Translations under genes and position numbers: made by a program
Notes under the pieces: generated by a model
The model's input: the letters and a program-made list of their open reading frames with translations, nothing else
What the model was told of the DNA's origin: nothing
Databases searched by the model: none
Assembly: GCF_013002705.1 (NCBI RefSeq)
Contig: NZ_JABEND010000003.1
Coordinates: forward strand, 248,001-312,000
Reading direction: 5' to 3'
DNA: 64,000 nucleotides
From: Nakamurella aerolata
Lineage (GTDB): Bacteria > Actinomycetota > Actinomycetes > Mycobacteriales > Nakamurellaceae
In this document: one piece after another, positions 61,377 to 64,000 of the stretch
Position numbering within the stretch: position 1 is the first letter of the stretch
Layout of the letters: every line of letters starts with the position of its first letter

Positions 61377-61539
61377 GGCGCCAAGCTAACCATCACCCGG
61401 TTCTCGGCGGCCAGGCGCACAATAGGCGGTGGGACGGGACGGGCTTGGACGGTCCGCACAGCTCATCCCTGCGATGTCCCGGCCGCGCTTCCGCGGAAGC
61501 GCCACCGCAGGCGCCGCCGGGTCAGCGGGGTGGGTGGAG

Positions 61540-62760
61540 TCAGCGGGTGGGTGGTGGCTGCTTGTAGTTCGGGTCGTTGACCAGTTGTACCCGCAACTCC
61601 CACGTCTTCACCGCGGTCTGGGCGGTGCGCTGCAACGGGATATCACCTCGATCACCGGTGTTCGCCTCCCAGTGCGCGTTCCAGTGCACCAGTGCCCGCA
61701 CCGGCCAGGTCCCCGACCCGCCGGTGCGTTCCGGGATCGACCGCCACCGAAAGGTGTACCCACACGGCGGAGCCCACGTTTTCGCATCCTCGGGCAGTGT
61801 CGCGATCGGCGGGGCCGGCTCGCCCGGCCCATCACAGGAAACGGTCGCCGGGTCGGTGGCACCGCGGTCCGGGTCGCCCTTGGGTTCGCCCATGGTCCAG
61901 TCCACCGATTCCAGCCGGGTGGTCATCGTGACGCTCACCCCGCGGAAGGTCAACGAGGCGGTCTGGGCACCGGGATCGTTCCCCGACAACCACTGCGGGA
62001 CCTTCACGATGATCTCGTCCCACTTCATCGGCCCGATCCTGATCTGCTGCTGCGGCACCTGCTGCTGCAGATCCTTGAACAACTGATACGCCAACACCCG
62101 CGGATCCGGCGGCGGCGGCGGAGGCGGTGGGGCCGGCGCACGCCGCGCCTGACCCGGCACCACCGGCTCGGCATACGGCATGAACGTATAGCCCGCGGAC
62201 TGCCACTGCACCAACAAATTCCGATCCAACGTCAACGCAGACTTACAATCCAGCCGATACAGATCGCCCTTCCCAGCTGTGCCCTTTACGCGATAGGTCG
62301 CGAAGTCGGTATTGGCGTCGGTCTGTATGTACATTTGCCGACAGTTCTGCGCGGCGCCGTTACTTGCGGCGGGCTGCTCCGCTGTCGAGCCCTCGGTCGA
62401 ACCCGTAGCAGCAACCGAGTCACTATCGCTATCTGGTTCAGCCTCGGTTGTGCCCTCCGAGTCTGCAGTGTTCTCATTGCCGGCGCCTGTCACCTCCACG
62501 TAGTCTCGGGACGCTTCTGGCGGATTCGCGACAGGAATGCCGTTGATGAGCATCGTTGCTCGCACCTTGGCGGCGTCGGTGTAACCACCCTGAGCAGTCA
62601 TGTCCTCCACCTGCGCGTTCTCATCAGGTTGCGCCGGCGCAGTCGGCGTGACCCGAAGAGCAGGTCGGCCCAGTGCCGACGGCGACGTCAAGGCGAACGC
62701 GACAGCGCCAACGACAGTGATTGCGCCGATCGCCACTCGACACCGGATCAAGACTCGCAT
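61540..62760 (-). CDS. Secreted protein with Pro-rich hinge and PKD-like C-terminus
   Basis: A 406-residue exported protein. CAGGAG stands 7 bases before ATG 62760. Signal or anchor at about 8-26 (VAIGAITVVGAVAFAL); an acidic Ser/Glu/Thr linker (about 95-140); an NCRQMYIQ...RLDCKS disulfide-like segment; a (P)8 hinge near 217; and a C-terminal domain (KVPQWLSGND, VSCDGPGEPAP, PPCGYTFRW) like beta-sandwich proteins of Streptomyces annotated as ATP/GTP-binding. True function unknown. Downstream of and co-oriented with the next lipoprotein gene (92-bp gap), so probably co-expressed. Confidence 0.75.
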   Translation of the reverse strand: MRVLIRCRVAIGAITVVGAVAFALTSPSALGRPALRVTPTAPAQPDENAQVEDMTAQGGYTDAAKVRATMLINGIPVANPPEASRDYVEVTGAGNENTADSEGTTEAEPDSDSDSVAATGSTEGSTAEQPAASNGAAQNCRQMYIQTDANTDFATYRVKGTAGKGDLYRLDCKSALTLDRNLLVQWQSAGYTFMPYAEPVVPGQARRAPAPPPPPPPPDPRVLAYQLFKDLQQQVPQQQIRIGPMKWDEIIVKVPQWLSGNDPGAQTASLTFRGVSVTMTTRLESVDWTMGEPKGDPDRGATDPATVSCDGPGEPAPPIATLPEDAKTWAPPCGYTFRWRSIPERTGGSGTWPVRALVHWNAHWEANTGDRGDIPLQRTAQTAVKTWELRVQLVNDPNYKQPPPTR

Positions 62761-62852
62761 GTCGCACTCCTGACAAGGCTGATCTTCCACACCCCGTCGG
62801 CACGATGCGCCGACACCTCAACGGCTCGCTGTTTCGGGTTCGACATCTTCGT

Positions 62853-63737
62853 TTAATTGGCCTGCGTGTCGACGTAGCCGAACTCTGATTGATCCATGCA
62901 ATCAATAAATCCAGCGTCGTCGAAACTGCCGACCGGAGGTCCCCAGCTCAGCCGATGGCCGACCTTGCCCACATTTCGGAAACCGAGCTTCTGTGCAGCT
63001 CGTGCCGCCTCGACGTAATAGGTGAGAGCCTTTCCCGTCGTGAATTCCGAGTAGGCACCCTCGACCTTCGCCGCGGGTATCTTGTCGCTGCTTTCGTACA
63101 GGCGCCAGGTGTTCAGCCAGGCGGCTTCAATCTCTCGGCGGTTCTTCGCCTCTGCGTCGGAGATCGGCCCATCGGGCGCTACCAGGGTGACCTTCTCATC
63201 GCCCGGCCCGGTGGTCTGCACGTCCGACAGCTTCGCCGTGCTCGAGGTACTCGCCGGCCCAGTGGTCGATCCTGCGGCTGGGCCGTTGCCTGCGCCGGTC
63301 GATGGGGCACTGCTCGAACCAGAACCGATGCCGGGCCGGCTGGACGAGCGCGGGGTTCCCGTCGAACGCACGCCGCTGGATTCAACTGTCGAGCCGAGCG
63401 CCGAATCAGACGCCGAACCGGATCCAGCTGGAGAACTGCCCGCGACGGAATCGCTGCTGCGATCGGTCGGGTCGGCGGACAAGCCCGGGCCGGGGATTCC
63501 CCCGCCGAGGCCGGAACTCATGGTGGCAAACGTCGGTGTCGTCCTGGCGTCTGGCGCGTTGCTGGTGCAGCCCGCCAACACCAGCATGGCGACCACGCCG
63601 ACCAGGCCAAGCCCGCGACGGCGCGCCGCACCCACCCGCGAACCGGGCGTCCCGCCCACTCCAGAACCGAGCGCCGCGCCCACTCGCGAGCTGGGCGCCG
63701 CGCCGGCTCGCCCAGTGATGTCTTTCCTGCTGCGCAT
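62853..63737 (-). CDS. Putative lipoprotein with C-terminal conserved domain
   Basis: A 294-residue predicted lipoprotein. The lipobox LAGC lies unusually far in (about residue 57) after a basic, repeat-rich N-terminus (RVGAALGSGVGG), so a shorter form starting inside may be real. A Ser/Gly linker (about 70-165) is followed by a roughly 120-residue C-terminal domain (EIEAAWLNTWRLYESSD, FTTGKALTYYVEAARAAQKL, GFIDCMDQSEFGYVD). No family name is certain. Its position before the secreted Pro-rich protein suggests a shared surface complex. Confidence 0.72.
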   Translation of the reverse strand: MRSRKDITGRAGAAPSSRVGAALGSGVGGTPGSRVGAARRRGLGLVGVVAMLVLAGCTSNAPDARTTPTFATMSSGLGGGIPGPGLSADPTDRSSDSVAGSSPAGSGSASDSALGSTVESSGVRSTGTPRSSSRPGIGSGSSSAPSTGAGNGPAAGSTTGPASTSSTAKLSDVQTTGPGDEKVTLVAPDGPISDAEAKNRREIEAAWLNTWRLYESSDKIPAAKVEGAYSEFTTGKALTYYVEAARAAQKLGFRNVGKVGHRLSWGPPVGSFDDAGFIDCMDQSEFGYVDTQAN

Positions 63738-63816
63738 TGGTAGCACTGCCAACCCCGTTCCGACCGACCTGAGGGCCGGCCGCGCCAGTCAGCGCGCCCC
63801 GCCCCGAGCAGATCCT

Positions 63817-63841
63817 GACCACAACAGACAGTGTGGTGGTC
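63817..63841. promoter_or_regulatory. Inverted repeat upstream of the lipoprotein gene
   Basis: GACCAC-N13-GTGGTC lies 80 bp before the lipoprotein ATG in the 263-bp end region, which otherwise shows nothing gene-like. It could be an operator. Confidence 0.3.
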
Positions 63842-64000
63842 GTCAACCCCCGAGCCCCGAGTAGGCCACAAACACGCAGGTCACGGGCCCAGCGCAGGTC
63901 ATGTGCACTCACTCCCGGCGGATTCCCTACTGTCGGCGGCAGAGCGACTGTCTGCCGGCAGAGGGGCCCCACCGCTCAGAAGCGCGGATGGTCCCCAGAC

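Larger units (their letters stand above)
59799..61501. repeat. Cluster of nine GCTTCCGCGGAAGC palindromes
   Basis: The palindrome CGCTTCCGCGGAAGCG (or its 14-bp core in copies two and three) occurs at 59799, 60059, 60207, 60267, 60327, 60384, 60494, 60582 and 61486, with a degenerate copy near 59946. Most copies extend to CCGCG...GCGCCGC. Distances between the middle copies are 57-60 bp, others 85-260 bp. The 1.06-kb stretch 59675-60737 has no credible gene; open frames there are shadows created by the repeats. Confidence 0.95.

Overview
The window is chromosomal DNA of a very GC-rich actinobacterium. Supporting evidence is a mycothiol synthase gene, a GlnR-type orphan regulator, an LmeA-like lipoprotein-type protein, LCP and L,D-transpeptidase wall enzymes, ANTAR and SigF/B-type regulators, many GTG starts, and Ala/Ser/Gly/Pro-rich extensions on ordinary enzymes. 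Two blocks keep a gene order also known from Mycobacterium tuberculosis: DUF2505-murB-Ldt (compare Rv0481c-Rv0483), and the families around lmeA-glnR-mshD-pst/phoU plus nitrobindin, aminotransferase IV and DUF3073 (compare Rv0810c-Rv0821c). The genus cannot be fixed from sequence alone; a Nakamurella/Frankia-like lineage is only a guess.

Layout. 0-4.4 kb: metallo-hydrolase, YbjN protein, L,D-transpeptidase, MurB, DUF2505. 4.5-11 kb: M4 protease, PAC2 protein, K+ channel, GAF-ANTAR regulator, sigma factor. 11.4-21.1 kb: a giant secreted nuclease/5'-nucleotidase, the threonine-catabolic pair tdh-kbl, dusB, a lipoprotein. 21.3-32.7 kb: LCP ligase, phoU facing pstB, then pstA, pstC, pstS, mshD and glnR. 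32.9-37.8 kb: alpha/beta hydrolase, LmeA-like, a 36-residue membrane peptide, nitrobindin, DUF2330, AbiEi/DUF559 protein. 37.5-43.2 kb: an insertion of about 5 kb bounded by two 613-bp direct repeats. 42.8-58.3 kb: pgm, dioxygenase, DinB-like protein, lon, vapBC, lipoprotein, aminotransferase, ERCC4-Lsr2 nuclease, coaA, ygfZ, threonine dehydratase, asparaginase, DUF3073. 58.4-64 kb: a disordered repeat protein, a dense cluster of a 16-bp palindrome with repeated cassettes, a cysteine hydrolase and two secreted proteins.

How the genes work together. A phosphate-starvation theme links three loci. Direct 11-bp GTTCACC-type repeats (PHO boxes) lie upstream of pstS, phoU and the secreted nuclease/5'-nucleotidase, so DNA and nucleotide breakdown outside the cell would feed the Pst importer. 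The lon promoter carries an HspR-type (HAIR) inverted repeat, pointing to heat-shock control.

Most unusual items: (1) pstS is split by a one-base shift at a seven-base homopolymer; (2) the 4.4-kb mosaic island between 613-bp repeats, which duplicates the junction of a DUF559 gene and pgm and carries a broken HNH nuclease gene, a low-GC serine protease, a cut-short Nudix gene and a string of overlapping micro-ORFs; (3) nine copies of CGCTTCCGCGGAAGCG (two of them lacking the outermost base pair) with shuffled repeat cassettes at 59.8-61.5 kb; (4) several short repeat expansions located exactly at gene ends.
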